This document shows, piece after piece, positions 1 to 10,905 of a DNA stretch of 64,000 nt; positions within the stretch are counted from its first letter, which is position 1, and each line of letters starts with the position of its first letter. Source of the stretch: Trichoplax adhaerens (Eukaryota > Placozoa > Uniplacotomia > Trichoplacea > Trichoplacidae); assembly GCF_000150275.1 (NCBI RefSeq), contig NW_002060944.1:7702735-7766734 (forward strand). Direction: 5' to 3'. Position numbers and translations under genes: made by a program. The notes under the pieces are model-generated. The model saw only the letters and a program-made list of their open reading frames with translations, searched no databases and had not been told where the DNA came from.

Positions 1-3000
1 GATAGCTTTCAATTTAGTCAGTTGTTAACTAATACTGACTATGAAATTCGAATTCAAGCGCGGAATAGCCGTGGAGGTGGAGTATTTAGTCGTCAAATCA
101 TAGCTCGTACTCGTGAAAGAGCTCCATCTCAGGCTCCATCTCCGATTACAACAAAGTCAATTAATGCGACTGCGATAGAAGTGAAATGGGGGCTTATTCC
201 TGATGGTGCTGCACGTGGTATTATTATGGGATACAAGGTATGATAGTATTTAATTTAGTAATAACTGTGCCTGGTTATGGACTAATTAGTCATAGAGTGT
301 TAGTAATTACCTTTTCTGTGATATGAATTAGCTTAGCAGAACGTATTTTAACTACAAGAATATCTGATTTAGTGAATCGATTGATGAGTATGTTCCCAGA
401 TAACTTACTTAATTACTAAACAGATTCGATATTGGCGAGAGATAGTCGCTGGCATATCCATCAGAAACGTTAATAACGCCACAGCAACTTCTACAATAAT
501 AAGTGGTTTAGTCAGTGAGCGGTCGTACTATGTACAAGTTTTAGGCTATACGTCTCGAGGAGACGGTCCGGCAAGTTCACCACCAAATTACGTCTACGTA
601 TCTCCCTTAAGTATGTCATGGTATTACATTAATTATCAATTCACTTGTTTTGGCTTAGCCTCATGTGTGATAACACACCCAGAGAGGATTTATAAGATAA
701 AATAAGGAAAGTAATAGCGGTCCTAACTGATAATTTCTTTTGTTAACATAGTTCCATCAGCTCCACAAGGCATTACCTTCAGTTCGATTTCGTCTAATTC
801 TCTTCGAATTAATTGGGTTATGCCATACCGACCTAATAAACCAATTCTTCAATTTCGAATTGGTTTTGCTCTTAATTCTGCCACGCAGCTACAAAATATT
901 TACATTGCTGGAAATAGTACATTTAACTTTCGTCATAACAATTTGCTATCCCGGCGTGATTACAAATACCAAGTTTGTGCAGAAAATGCTGCTGGATGGG
1001 GATGTAGTCTTTTCTACATTGTTAGAACTGAATCTACTATCGGATGTAAGTACTGCAAATTCATAGATAATTTAATGGAAATATGTATGTAGCAAATATT
1101 GAACTAGAACTATCCAAGGGAAAGGATTTTTGTAGCGAATTTTTTAATTAATTCGTAATTGATTTCACTGATTGAATTGCTGTAATTAGTATGAAGCGTA
1201 CGATATAAATTGTAAGCTAGAGTTTTGTAAGACTTCAGTCGGTTGCGGTCGTCATTATCTTATTATGTTATAACTTTCCAATTTCAATAGTTTATGTTGC
1301 TTTGGTAGTTTATCTAATTCATATTTTCAATCACATTGTAGCAATCCCAGCTCTAGCTCAATCAATACGATATCCGGCAGAGACTATTGGAGCTCAATCA
1401 TTTGTTATGTTATGGAATAATCCAGCAGGTACTTATCCAATCCGTTATTACAGAGTTCGCTATAGTAGTGATGGAAGTACATGGTTCGTTTTGGATGAGC
1501 TCATTCCTCCATCCCCTACAAGTTTTATACTACGTGGTTTTCAGCCTAATACCCGCTATTTTCTGCAAGTTATTTCAACTAATGATTATAATAATGGATT
1601 TTGGAGTAGCTCAATCCAAGCACAAACTTTACCAACTTGGCCAAGTCAGGTTCCATCTAACGTTTTAGCGCAAGTTGATAATTCAACGACTATCCTCGTT
1701 ACGTGGACAGGCATTTCTACAACCGGCTTTAATGGTGTTCCACTTGGTTATCGCTTGCGATATCGAATTGTCGATAATGCTAATGTTTACACAGTTCTTC
1801 AATCAGCAAATACAACAGCATTTCGTTATTATATACAAGGTTTATTACAATATTCTACTTATGGGGTCTCTGTTGCCGCATACAACAGTAATGGTACTGG
1901 GCCTTATAGCAATGAAGTGACTGTTCAAACTCAAGCTTCCGGTAAAGTATTTCTTGCTTCGCGTTATCCGGAGATTTATTTATCGCTTTTCTATTATATA
2001 ATATCAGCCTATTATATAATTTATATTAATTCATTATTACTAATTCTTTTATAATGCTCTGTAGCTCCATCAGCAGCCCCAACTGAATTAAATATAGTAT
2101 CCAAAACGGCTACGAGCGTAACCCTAAGTTGGACAGCACCACCATCTAATACGCATAACGGAGTACTAAGGGGATATTTGGTTAGTGATTTGAGTATTTT
2201 CCGACATTTATAAAACTAATTGCTTATTCTAATCATTTTTATAACGCTTTTATGCTCTTATTCGACAGATTGACTTCTGGCTTGTACAGAATAATTCAAC
2301 AAAGAAGCAAGTTAACACCAATTCTATCATTACACAATACACTATCAACAATTTAAGGAGTTTTGCTGAGTATGCTGTATTAGTTAAGGCTTTTAATGGA
2401 TTTGAAGGACCTGCAAGCGTCACTGTTCGAGTTACTACTTCGCAGTCAGGTAATGAAGGATGTAATAATAACTGTGATAGCTCAGTTAAATGAACAATAT
2501 ATCTCGTATTTATTTTGATTTGATATTGTATTGCCAGTACATAAAACACAATAGATATTGCAGTTACTGCACTACCCTAGCTATTAATTATGTAAATATT
2601 CGATGATATGCATGATTTAGCATGTCTAATATCGTATTGGTACGTTTTGGATTTATTTTTTAACCTGATATTATAGTACCTGGAGCGCCTTTCGACATTG
2701 CAGCCGATAATGTCGAACGGACAACTGTTGCAGTGACATGGTTACCACCTGATCGACCCAATGGTGAAATTACAAGTTATGAAGTTCAATTTGGTTTAAA
2801 TACCGCTCGAGAACTAAATACTCAAGTCGTGCCAGACCCTAATCAACGTCGGTTGAATATCGCTATGTCATGGAATAGTACTTCTATTATTTCTATACGA
2901 GCTAGGAATAGCATTGGCTTTGGAGTGAAATTAACCAAATACTTTGTTAATGTTTATCAATATGGTAAAGTAGATATACTTTTACAATCATTAATTTTAT

Positions 3001-5852
3001 AGATATTTACTTTTCTCCATTAAACTACCATTTTCTAGAAATTGATCTACATGAGAAATTTACTATCATTTTTTATCTTTTAAAATTGTTATTGTAGTGC
3101 GTCTCCAATACAGCGGTACATCAGTTGGCAGCGTTACATTGACGTGGACACCAGCGATACCAAGACTAATGCCTAATCAGACAAACTATATCGAATATCA
3201 AGACATAGGTATGTCAGAGCAATTTTTAGGACACGCATAGTATAAAGCAAAGCATAAACTATGGTATAAACGTTGGTAATGAAATACGAGCACATAAAAT
3301 TCTACATATAATTATCTACATCTTAACAATATTCTTGTACTGATATCTGCAAGAATTAATGAGTTTTAGCTAACGTAATAAGATATTGAATGCATATTGT
3401 TTACTTACCATTTAGCTAATAATTCCAATTGGATATCAGCCGCAAATGAAATTCCAGTTGCTTCGACATCATTTCAGCTAACTGGTTTAAAGTTGAACAC
3501 AAAATATCGATGTAGACTTATTGTGAAAAGTGCAGATAAAGCTTATATTAAATCTGTGATTGGGATTGCACAGGGTGAAACAATAACGGGTAAATACAGT
3601 TACAAGCTGTACCACTATTAATCATATCATCCATGCTTGTTTTTAGAGTTTTACCTATGAAATAGTGAGAAGCACTCATTATTTTCCATTAAATCTACTT
3701 TATTATACGTATTAAAAATATACTTAAAGGTTGTAACACTTATTCATGGTAATAATTATACATTTTCTATTGAAATTGTAGGTAGTGGTAGTCAGCAATT
3801 TTATCAACAATGGTGGTTTATTGTCATCATAGCTGTGATCTGCTTAATTGTCCTCATTTTGTTAATTGCTACATTATATTGGCGAGGAAAATCAGAACCT
3901 AATAAAAATACTGGTATTCAAGAGCTGATTTTAATAGCTTATACTATATTGCATATTGCAGCTATTCTAAGAGTATTTAGAGTGCTATTTACTTTCGTAT
4001 TAATCACACTTCTATCCTATTTGTAGTAATCTTTAGACATCCAGAGGCAAGAAATTCACAAATATCTGAGGTTCGTACAGGACCAGTTGGCGATATGGAT
4101 TTAAATGGATCAATGAATGGGATTCCATTGACAGCGAGAAGTTCGTATCAAGGTAGTGGTTATGATATCAGAAGTACAATTCCATCCGAAATGCCTTCCT
4201 CTAGGTGAGAATACTATGGATATTTTACAGTGTTAGCTACATTTAAGTTATTGTTGCGTCTTGACTGCGGCTCCTTATTAACAGTAAATTGATTACTTGA
4301 TAACTTTAGGCCACCTTCAACTGGACTTCCGTCTCATATCAACGATGGATTTAGTGATGAAGAAGATGAACGGTCTATGAGCCATCATCCATTGACTGAT
4401 GACGATCATTACCAGAGACCCCCAATTGATGTTCGCCAGAATGGACTAATTCAACGAACTACTATGAATCGTTTCAATGAATTGGTTATCGATGAAACTT
4501 CTGAAGAAAACGATGATGGTGATGAAACTGACTATCAACAGAATCGTAGTTTCTTTGTGACAAGACGTCAAGTTGATAGACCTAACAATGCTGTAAATAA
4601 TTATAATAATCGATCACAAGGACAACATTCAAATCAATTACCTCCTCATTTAAGATCGAATGGATTTCTTGTATCTAATCAGACCACTGCTCCATCGTAT
4701 AGCAATAGCAATAATGGCACTAATGGCAGTAATGGCAATAGAGTAACCGTAAATAATAATCGAATTGATCCACCGCCTTTTACAATCACGAAATTAAGTG
4801 CTCCTAGAGCAACTGTAACAACTGACGATGATAGTGAATTCGACGATCCTCAACGGTTAAGATCACGTTTTAACCAACCACCTTCTAGCCTATCAGAATT
4901 ACCTTCTCGTCGGCCAAATCGTCTATTGACTTCTCACTCACCATCTAGCCAATCTCGTGATGCTATAGCTTCTGATTCGCTGCCACAATCACCTCGTGGC
5001 CATTTAATTTCCCGTTCACCACCTCGTTCACCTCCTCGTTCACCTACTCGCGGTGTACCTCGTTCACCAGTACGTTCTCCGACACGCTCGCCACCGAGGC
5101 GTGGAAGAAATACCAATGTTGTACCTAACGGAAGGGAGAATCCATTATATAGGCAAGAATCACCTCCACCGAGAGGTAGAGGAATGCCAATGAGAGGTAG
5201 AACAAATGGCGTTCATCAACCACCTATTATGCAACGTAGTAATGGACAACCGCATTTCAACGATTCTCCATCACTATCTGAAAGTGATGGCGATCAATTA
5301 GATGATGAAAGAGTAACTGGTGCAATTCCACAGCGCAATCAGCCTTTGCCGATTCCACCGCAACGTACGGAATCGTTAAGGGGCAAAAAATCAACTCTTG
5401 CTAATGTATCTAGAGGTCGAGGTCGAAACAGCCGTGGTAGCAATCTTCGTGATCGATTAAAGCGATTGCCTCAAAAGCGGTCATCGTTTCCATATCGTAT
5501 AGAACATTTACGTCACGATAACGAAAGCGTTCAAAGTACTGATAGTTCTATACCTTCAATGTTAGAAGAGCCGAGAAATGTGCGAAGTCCACGCCAATTT
5601 ACTCAACGTGATATTGTACAAAACTATCGTGATAATGTTGTTCGCGCATCTATGAGACTGAAAGGGCTAAAGCATCAAAATGGAAATATTCGTTCTAACC
5701 TAAATAAAAATCCCCCACGTACGAATGGAAATCTTCGAACGAATGGAAATGTACGCGGTGGTGGTAGGGCAACGGGTATTCCCTCTGTTTACTATCACAG
5801 CGAGCAAGGTCGTGTTAAACCAGGATTACCAGATCCTTCGTATTTTATATAA
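1..5852 (+). CDS. Sidekick-like FN3 transmembrane adhesion protein (3' part, 5' end outside window)
   Basis: Twelve exons: 1-237, 424-610, 752-1045, 1342-1941, 2065-2180, 2269-2449, 2677-2964, 3098-3208, 3416-3589, 3782-3913, 4027-4204, 4310-5852. They join in phase to 1346 codons plus stop. The extracellular part is a run of about seven fibronectin III domains, seen from recurring proline-rich domain starts (APSQAPSP, IPSAPQG, APSAAP, VPGAPF), the B-strand W (VTW, LSW) and Y-x-V/L-x-V/A cores. Exon 4 alone carries about two domains. Exon 10 encodes one membrane helix (WWFIVIIAVICLIVLILLI) followed by basic residues. The tail of about 590 residues is low-complexity: acidic near 4330-4540, Asn/Ser-rich, an RSP/RSPP repeat at 5010-5105, RGRG patches, and the C-terminus PSYFI, which could bind a PDZ domain (Sidekick ends in a PDZ ligand). 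No Ig domains are visible because the N-terminus is missing, so Sidekick is a likely rather than certain assignment; protogenin/DSCAM-type or an RPTP-like ectodomain are alternatives. Confidence 0.82.
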
Positions 5853-6989
5853 TGCATGTTAACTTTATGAGGCTAGAAGGATTTTATTTATTTTATGGAA
5901 ACATTTCGACCGTAATTGTTTTTATAGATCATATGAGATTTGTTATATAGATTAAGATGGAAATATATTGGATGTTTTTTCTAATTCATTGTACTGTTGT
6001 AACAGTATTTTGTATCATACATTATAACATAGAAATGCTATCAGCTGAAGAGAATAATAAATAGTGATATTAACTGAAAGCTATCCGCTGTCCTATGGTA
6101 CTGTATTATTAAATCTACTTTATACAAAATAACTAGGGGCTTTTTAAGCTACTTTAGATAGAATTCTATTGGATCCAATTTATATTTTGATTCTCTAATT
6201 ATTCTTATCATCAACGCCTGTTGTGGATAAAGCGTTCTATTTTGAATAAAAATTTATAACACTCTTGTTAACTTTAAAATTAATCTTGTGTGATGATTCG
6301 AGTACGGTTTGGCTACACTGTAGTCTATACAAATATGATAAGGTATATTGCTTTCAAGTTTTAGAATCTGTACAGGGCAAAAGGCAATTGGTTATCTACT
6401 TTTAAGAATGAAAATTAATTGCCCGGATATGATTTACAATGGTATTTTATATTAGCATTTCTTAATAATTACTAAATTGTATTTTACTTTCCCATATACG
6501 AAGGTAGGTTAGAGTTAACCTCCAATGTACACGTACGTATGTTCAAGTTATTAAAAATAGCAGCACAAAATACACAAATGAATGCTATAACTAAAACTAG
6601 CTTTATTTCGTTTCAATATACCTGTACCACAGGCATTTGCAACACTAAAATACGCTCAATGCAGAGCGTTGTTTATGAACCAAAAATGCTATCATAAAAA
6701 ACATCTTTTTTCATACAGATACTTATATTGCTGTAGCTGACTATAGTATGAACATTTATGTAGGATAGACTTAATCAATTACTAGATTTTATCATTCAAG
6801 ATATTAGCTTCGATTTCCTAACTGTGCGCTCTATAATGAACGAAAATTGACTAGGAAATTCTATTGATAAAATGCTATCATACTGCAAAATAGGCAACGT
6901 CAATACGCAATTGCATATGTCATGGACTAGAATAGCTTCGATATTAATTTTAATAAGATTATGTCAGCAAACGGTGCTATTTGGCTACT
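5853..6989. other. Shared 3' flank of two convergent genes
   Basis: AT-rich, no convincing coding exon. It holds the 3' UTR of the FN3 gene (AATAAA at 6056-6061, about 200 bp past the stop) and, from the right, the presumed 3' UTR of the minus-strand VOPP1/WBP1-like gene (TTTATT, i.e. AATAAA on the minus strand, near 6601). An open frame starting near 6917 begins with a signal-peptide-like stretch, but its later part is the antisense of the minus-strand gene, so I do not call it. Confidence 0.5.
6056..6061 (+). terminator. Poly(A) signal of the FN3 gene
   Basis: Canonical AATAAA about 200 bp downstream of the TAA at 5850-5852, in AT-rich sequence. Cleavage site not seen. Confidence 0.5.
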
Positions 6990-7604
6990 CTACGATTTAT
7001 AAGGTGGAGGGCAAACGTGAACATCGCCCTTTGAAGGTAATCCAGCTTTCTCCAGCAACCCAGGTAATGCATCGGCTTGTAGGATAATGTATTGAGGTTC
7101 TTGGCGTTGCATTCGTCGCAGAATTATACAAGCCATCAACCCAAAAAACATGAGTACCAAGAATCCCAAGCATCCCCTAATTATGGTCATTAATATCCAA
7201 AAATTCGATATTATTATTACATGTTTGTCTGATACGAAAACATTCGATTATGCTGCAGTCATGGATATCACTAGAACAATCTGTTTTTATGAATTAGCTA
7301 ACGATAATAATAAGTGTAGAAACTTTAAATTGAAATTGGATAACTTACCAGAAATACACTGCTTTGGCTAATATAAAGCAGCACTTGTGAGGGCCACAGC
7401 ATTGTGTCATCATAGGACATTCGTTACCTTGACTATATCATTGAAAGACAAGTTTATTATCGAGTAATCAACGAAACGATGGTGGTTAGAAAGATCATTT
7501 AGCCGTAAACATCGACTTTAAAATCCGAAATGTTTATTTCTAATGATAGAGTGCATTTATTAGTTAATTAATCACTATTTGATGTGTTCTTACCATGGAT
7601 CCAT
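6990..7604 (-). CDS. Small VOPP1/WBP1-like Cys-rich single-pass membrane protein
   Basis: Three coding exons on the minus strand: 7604-7594 (start ATG 7604-7602), 7432-7349, 7176-6990 (TAG 6992-6990). Donors are GTAAGA and GTAAGT. Total 282 nt, 93 residues, in phase at both junctions. The product starts with a short Cys-rich segment (CQGNEC, QCCGPHKCC), then a hydrophobic helix (about residues 31-50), an RRMQRQ stop-transfer, and a tail ending PPPYKS. Cys-rich lumenal part + one helix + PPxY WW-domain ligand is the layout of the VOPP1/WBP1/Shisa-like superfamily, whose members recruit WW-domain ubiquitin ligases on endosomal membranes. No signal peptide is present in this model. A possible acceptor just upstream of the ATG (on the minus strand, ..TTTTAG before 7615) leaves room for another 5' exon. 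Family assignment rests on layout and motifs only. Confidence 0.6.
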
Positions 7605-7877
7605 ATTGATTTGCCTAAAATGATGAAAGGAAAGAGGTGAAAATTAGTCACTGGATAAGCTATATACCGAATAACAATACGAATTAAGACAATAATATAT
7701 GTCAGAAAATGGAGTGCAAATGAATAGGCCAAATAAAGTGATGGTATACGAGGATACATCTTCAATTACCGGAAACTTAAACTGTGTAACCCTTATAAAG
7801 TAAAATATTGTTAAAGCCAATTTCTATTTCTTCTAGTAATGATTTATTAATTCATTTTCGGTCTTTTACAGTCGTAG

Positions 7878-8108
7878 CATTCGACATTGAACACTAGTAC
7901 GGTGCTTATTCAGCTCTCCAACGAGACTGAATACCGACTATCAGCACTAACTTTACAATCAGCAACTGCTAGAATTGAAGAAATTGTCAGCAATAGGTTT
8001 ACTTCCAGTCTTGATGTTTATACGAGTAATATAATTTTTTTAAGAAATCGTAATTGTAGGGTAAATGTTACGTTAAGATTTGAATCTATTTACCACATCA
8101 TACCGTAA
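7878..8108 (+). other. Coding-like fragment, possibly an SEA-type domain piece
   Basis: Open frame following a possible acceptor (..CGTAG at 7877). The translation has an N-glycosylation sequon and an alternating pattern (VLIQLSNETEYRLSAL ... FTSSLDVYTSN ... RNCRVNVTLRF) that resembles the beta/alpha spacing of SEA domains. No start codon or partner exon could be fixed; a GTAAATG donor lies near 8060. It could be an exon of an unresolved gene or a decayed remnant. Confidence 0.22.
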
Positions 8109-8214
8109 TCGCTATCACTATTAAATACGTCATTTTTAAAAGATAATTATGATTTTCTAAAGCATATAAAACGCGATAATATGCAAATTTCTTACAGTAA
8201 TTGCAGATTTTAAA

Positions 8215-8296
8215 TCACCGTTAGACTATGATGCAGTTGTTGATTATATTCACGGAAAGTCTATTTCATTCTTTGATCATTCGCAAACCGTTTAAG
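8215..8296 (+). other. Coding-like fragment with DYxAVxD motif
   Basis: After an acceptor-like TTGCAG at about 8209-8214 the frame reads DFKSPLDYDAVVDYI and stops 25-30 codons later. A similar string, DTKTFDYAAVMDI, is encoded on the same strand at about 7231-7269. Similar pieces about 1 kb apart suggest duplicated exons or decayed copies of one. No gene model closes. Confidence 0.2.
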
Positions 8297-8412
8297 CTAT
8301 TACTACGATTCACTAATGAGGAGTTCGTGTGGTCGATTAGCTGTAGGTTTTGTAGAAAGATGAGATATACAGTTTACTGATGATTACCAGCTTAATTCTA
8401 AAGCGTTGGTGA

Positions 8413-9200
8413 GACAACAAAAAAGAAAGCGATAGCAATTGGATTCAATCCGATGATAGAGTATCTTTATATACAGTAAGACGAGTTGAAATATTGTAGA
8501 ATGCAAATCTAGTACAGTTATTTTTCGTGTGTTTTATGGTGCAAGGGATAGACAACAAGAAAGAAAATAACAGCAATTGGATCTAATTCGACGATGGAAC
8601 ATCTTCATAAATGATGAATTGGAGTATTATAGGATGCAAAACTAGTATAGTTATTTTTTGTATGTGTTATGATGCGAGCGATTAACGACAAGAAAGAAAG
8701 CGATAGCAGTTGGATCTAATCCGATGATGGAATATCCTCAAATATAGTGTATTAGAGTATGATAGAATACAAATCTGGAGCAGGTATTTTTTTTGTGTGT
8801 GAGTGTGTTATAATGTAAGAAATAGACACATAAAAGCAAACGATAGCAATTAGATCTAATCCGATGATGCAACATCTTTCTATGTGATGTGTCAATAATG
8901 TAAAATACAAATCTGATGTGTCAATAATGTAAAATACAAATCTGGTATAGCTATTTTTTGTGTATGTGCTATGGTGCAAGGATATAAAGAAAACGATAGT
9001 AATCGAGTCTAATCTGTGATGGAACATCTTTACATATAGTGTATTAGAGTATTATAGAATACAGCGTGTGCTAAGGTGCAACGGTATAAAAGAAAATGAT
9101 AGTTATTGAATCTAATCCGATGATGAAACATTTTTACGTATAGTGTGTTGGAGTATTATAGAATGCAAACCTGATTTTTTTTTGTGAGTGTGATGGTGCG
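8413..9200. repeat. Tandem repeat array A (about 100-150 bp units, six copies)
   Basis: Degenerate units starting near 8413, 8551, 8687, 8825, 8981 and 9083, each containing GATAGCAATTGGATCTAATCCGATGAT-like sequence, then 'tatagtgtattagagtattatagaatacaaatct' and a TTTTTTGTGTGTG tract. Inside the fourth unit a segment of about 30 bp (TGATGTGTCAATAATGTAAA...) is itself duplicated at about 8890-8940. Not protein-coding. Confidence 0.8.
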
Positions 9201-9299
9201 AGGAAGAGATAAATATAAAATTAAATCTATAAAAAGCTATGATAAAAGCATAAGCTTGTATAAACTCAATATCTTTTCAGGTGCTATCACTATGTTATC

Positions 9300-10065
9300 A
9301 GATCGAAGCTTATCAGAAAATAATCAAGCGCAACAATTGATTAGTCTGTTTAATAAAGAATCGTAATCGATCATCAACGAGATTGACTTATTAGAAATAA
9401 TCAAAATGCAACAGTTAGCTAGAGTGTTTAATAAAGAATCGTCATCAATTATCAACAAGCTTAACTTATCAGAAATAATCAAATAAATCAAATGCAATAG
9501 TTAACTAGACTGTTTAATAAAGGATCGTAATTGATCATCAGCGAGATTAATCAAAAGTAGCAATTAGCTAGAGTCTAGACTGGTTTAATAAAAATATATA
9601 TGAATCGTAATTAATCATCAATAAGCTTAATGAACTTATCAGAAATAATCAAATACAATCAAGTTCAACAATTAATTAGAATGTTTAATGAAGAATTGTA
9701 ATAAATTATCAACAAGATTAACTTATCAGAAAGAATCAAATGCCACAGTTAACTAGACTGTTGATAATGAATCGCACGGTAATTAAACCTCAATATGCTT
9801 AGATTAACTTATCAGAAAGAATCAAATGCCACAGTTAACTAGACTGTCGATAATGAATCATATCGTAATTAATCCTCAATATGCTTAAATTAACTTATCA
9901 GAAAGAATCAAATGCAACTAGACTGTTGATAATGAATCGTATCGTATGTAATCCTCAATAAGCTTAATTTATCAGAAATAATTTAATATTATCAAGTGCT
10001 ATAGTGAACTAGATTGCTTAATTATGAATCCTAATTAATCATCAATCAGATTAAATTGATAATTT
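9300..10065. repeat. Tandem repeat array B (about 80-90 bp units)
   Basis: At least eight degenerate copies of an element reading roughly TTAACTTATCAGAAATAATC, ..GCAACAGTTAACTAGACTG.., ..TTAATAAAGAATCGTAATTAATC, ..ATCAACAAG. Copies begin near 9308, 9388, 9467, 9640, 9719, 9808, 9893 and 9968. Two neighbouring copies (about 9719-9800 and 9808-9890) are nearly identical. Different in sequence from the array just upstream. Confidence 0.75.
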
Positions 10066-10514
10066 TATCAAGATTAGATTCGATGTTCATGGTTACTAAA
10101 TTAGCGAAAATTTACCCAAGATCAGATTGGAGAGATCAAAACGAGTATAAGTAAACCAAATTGGGAAAATTCTGCCTGACTTTGAACGCAAACACAACAA
10201 AAATGTTTATCTTGAAGAAAAAATTCCTTTATAAGCTCTTCAAGTCCGTTTCAATACGCCTGTTAAATGGCCCAACAAGTAGATGACAGAGAAGATACTG
10301 CCGTTGCAATTTTATTACACTACCCTATCAGATGTGATGGTCTGTCCAAGTATTTCCACTAGGTAGAATCCAAGTATTGTCTGAGCACTGTATTTAAGCA
10401 AGTAATAGCGGTGCTCACAAGTTCTCCACGAGTCCAGAGTCCAAAATTTTACTAACAATAGCTAAGACTAGCCTGGTCGTAGATACTCTTGTAAGACTAT
10501 GAGAAAAGCGACTT

Positions 10515-10905
10515 CGACTAGACATGGCGTAAGCCGCACCTTTACACCCAAAACTCTCAAGTCTAGTATTTACTGAGTCCTATATCGCATACCAACTTAT
10601 TGCAATGGAAGCCTGCTTTGGCAGAGTTTTGTCAGGCAATCTCTTACTCGGATTAGAATGGCGTAAGGCGCATCTTAATCTCAAATAAGTTGATTATTGC
10701 TTACTGAGTACTGTATCGCATAGCAACACGTTGCAATGGAGGCCTACTTTGATCGAGTTTTGTCAGGCAATCTCTTACTCAGACTAGATATGGCGTAAGC
10801 CACATCTTTATCCCAAATAGATCGATTAATATTTACTGAGTCTTGTGTCGCATACCGACGCGTTGCAATGGAGGCCTGTTGTGACAGTTTTTGTCTGGCA
10901 AGTTA
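10515..10905. repeat. Tandem repeat array C (about 132 bp, three copies)
   Basis: Copies start at 10515, 10651 and 10782 with GA(C/T)TAGA..TGGCGTAAG and share TTTACTGAGT, CGCATA(C/G)C, TTGCAATGGA(A/G)GCCT and GTTTTGTCAGGCAATCTC. More GC-rich than the flanks. No reading frame runs through it. Confidence 0.75.

Noticed and set aside
6872-7087. Plus-strand open frame beginning with a signal-peptide-like segment
   Set aside because: Its second half is the antisense of the last exon of the VOPP1/WBP1-like gene, and no downstream exon could be attached.
8752-9027. 91-codon minus-strand frame in array A
   Set aside because: It runs through the tandem repeats and simply reflects their periodicity.
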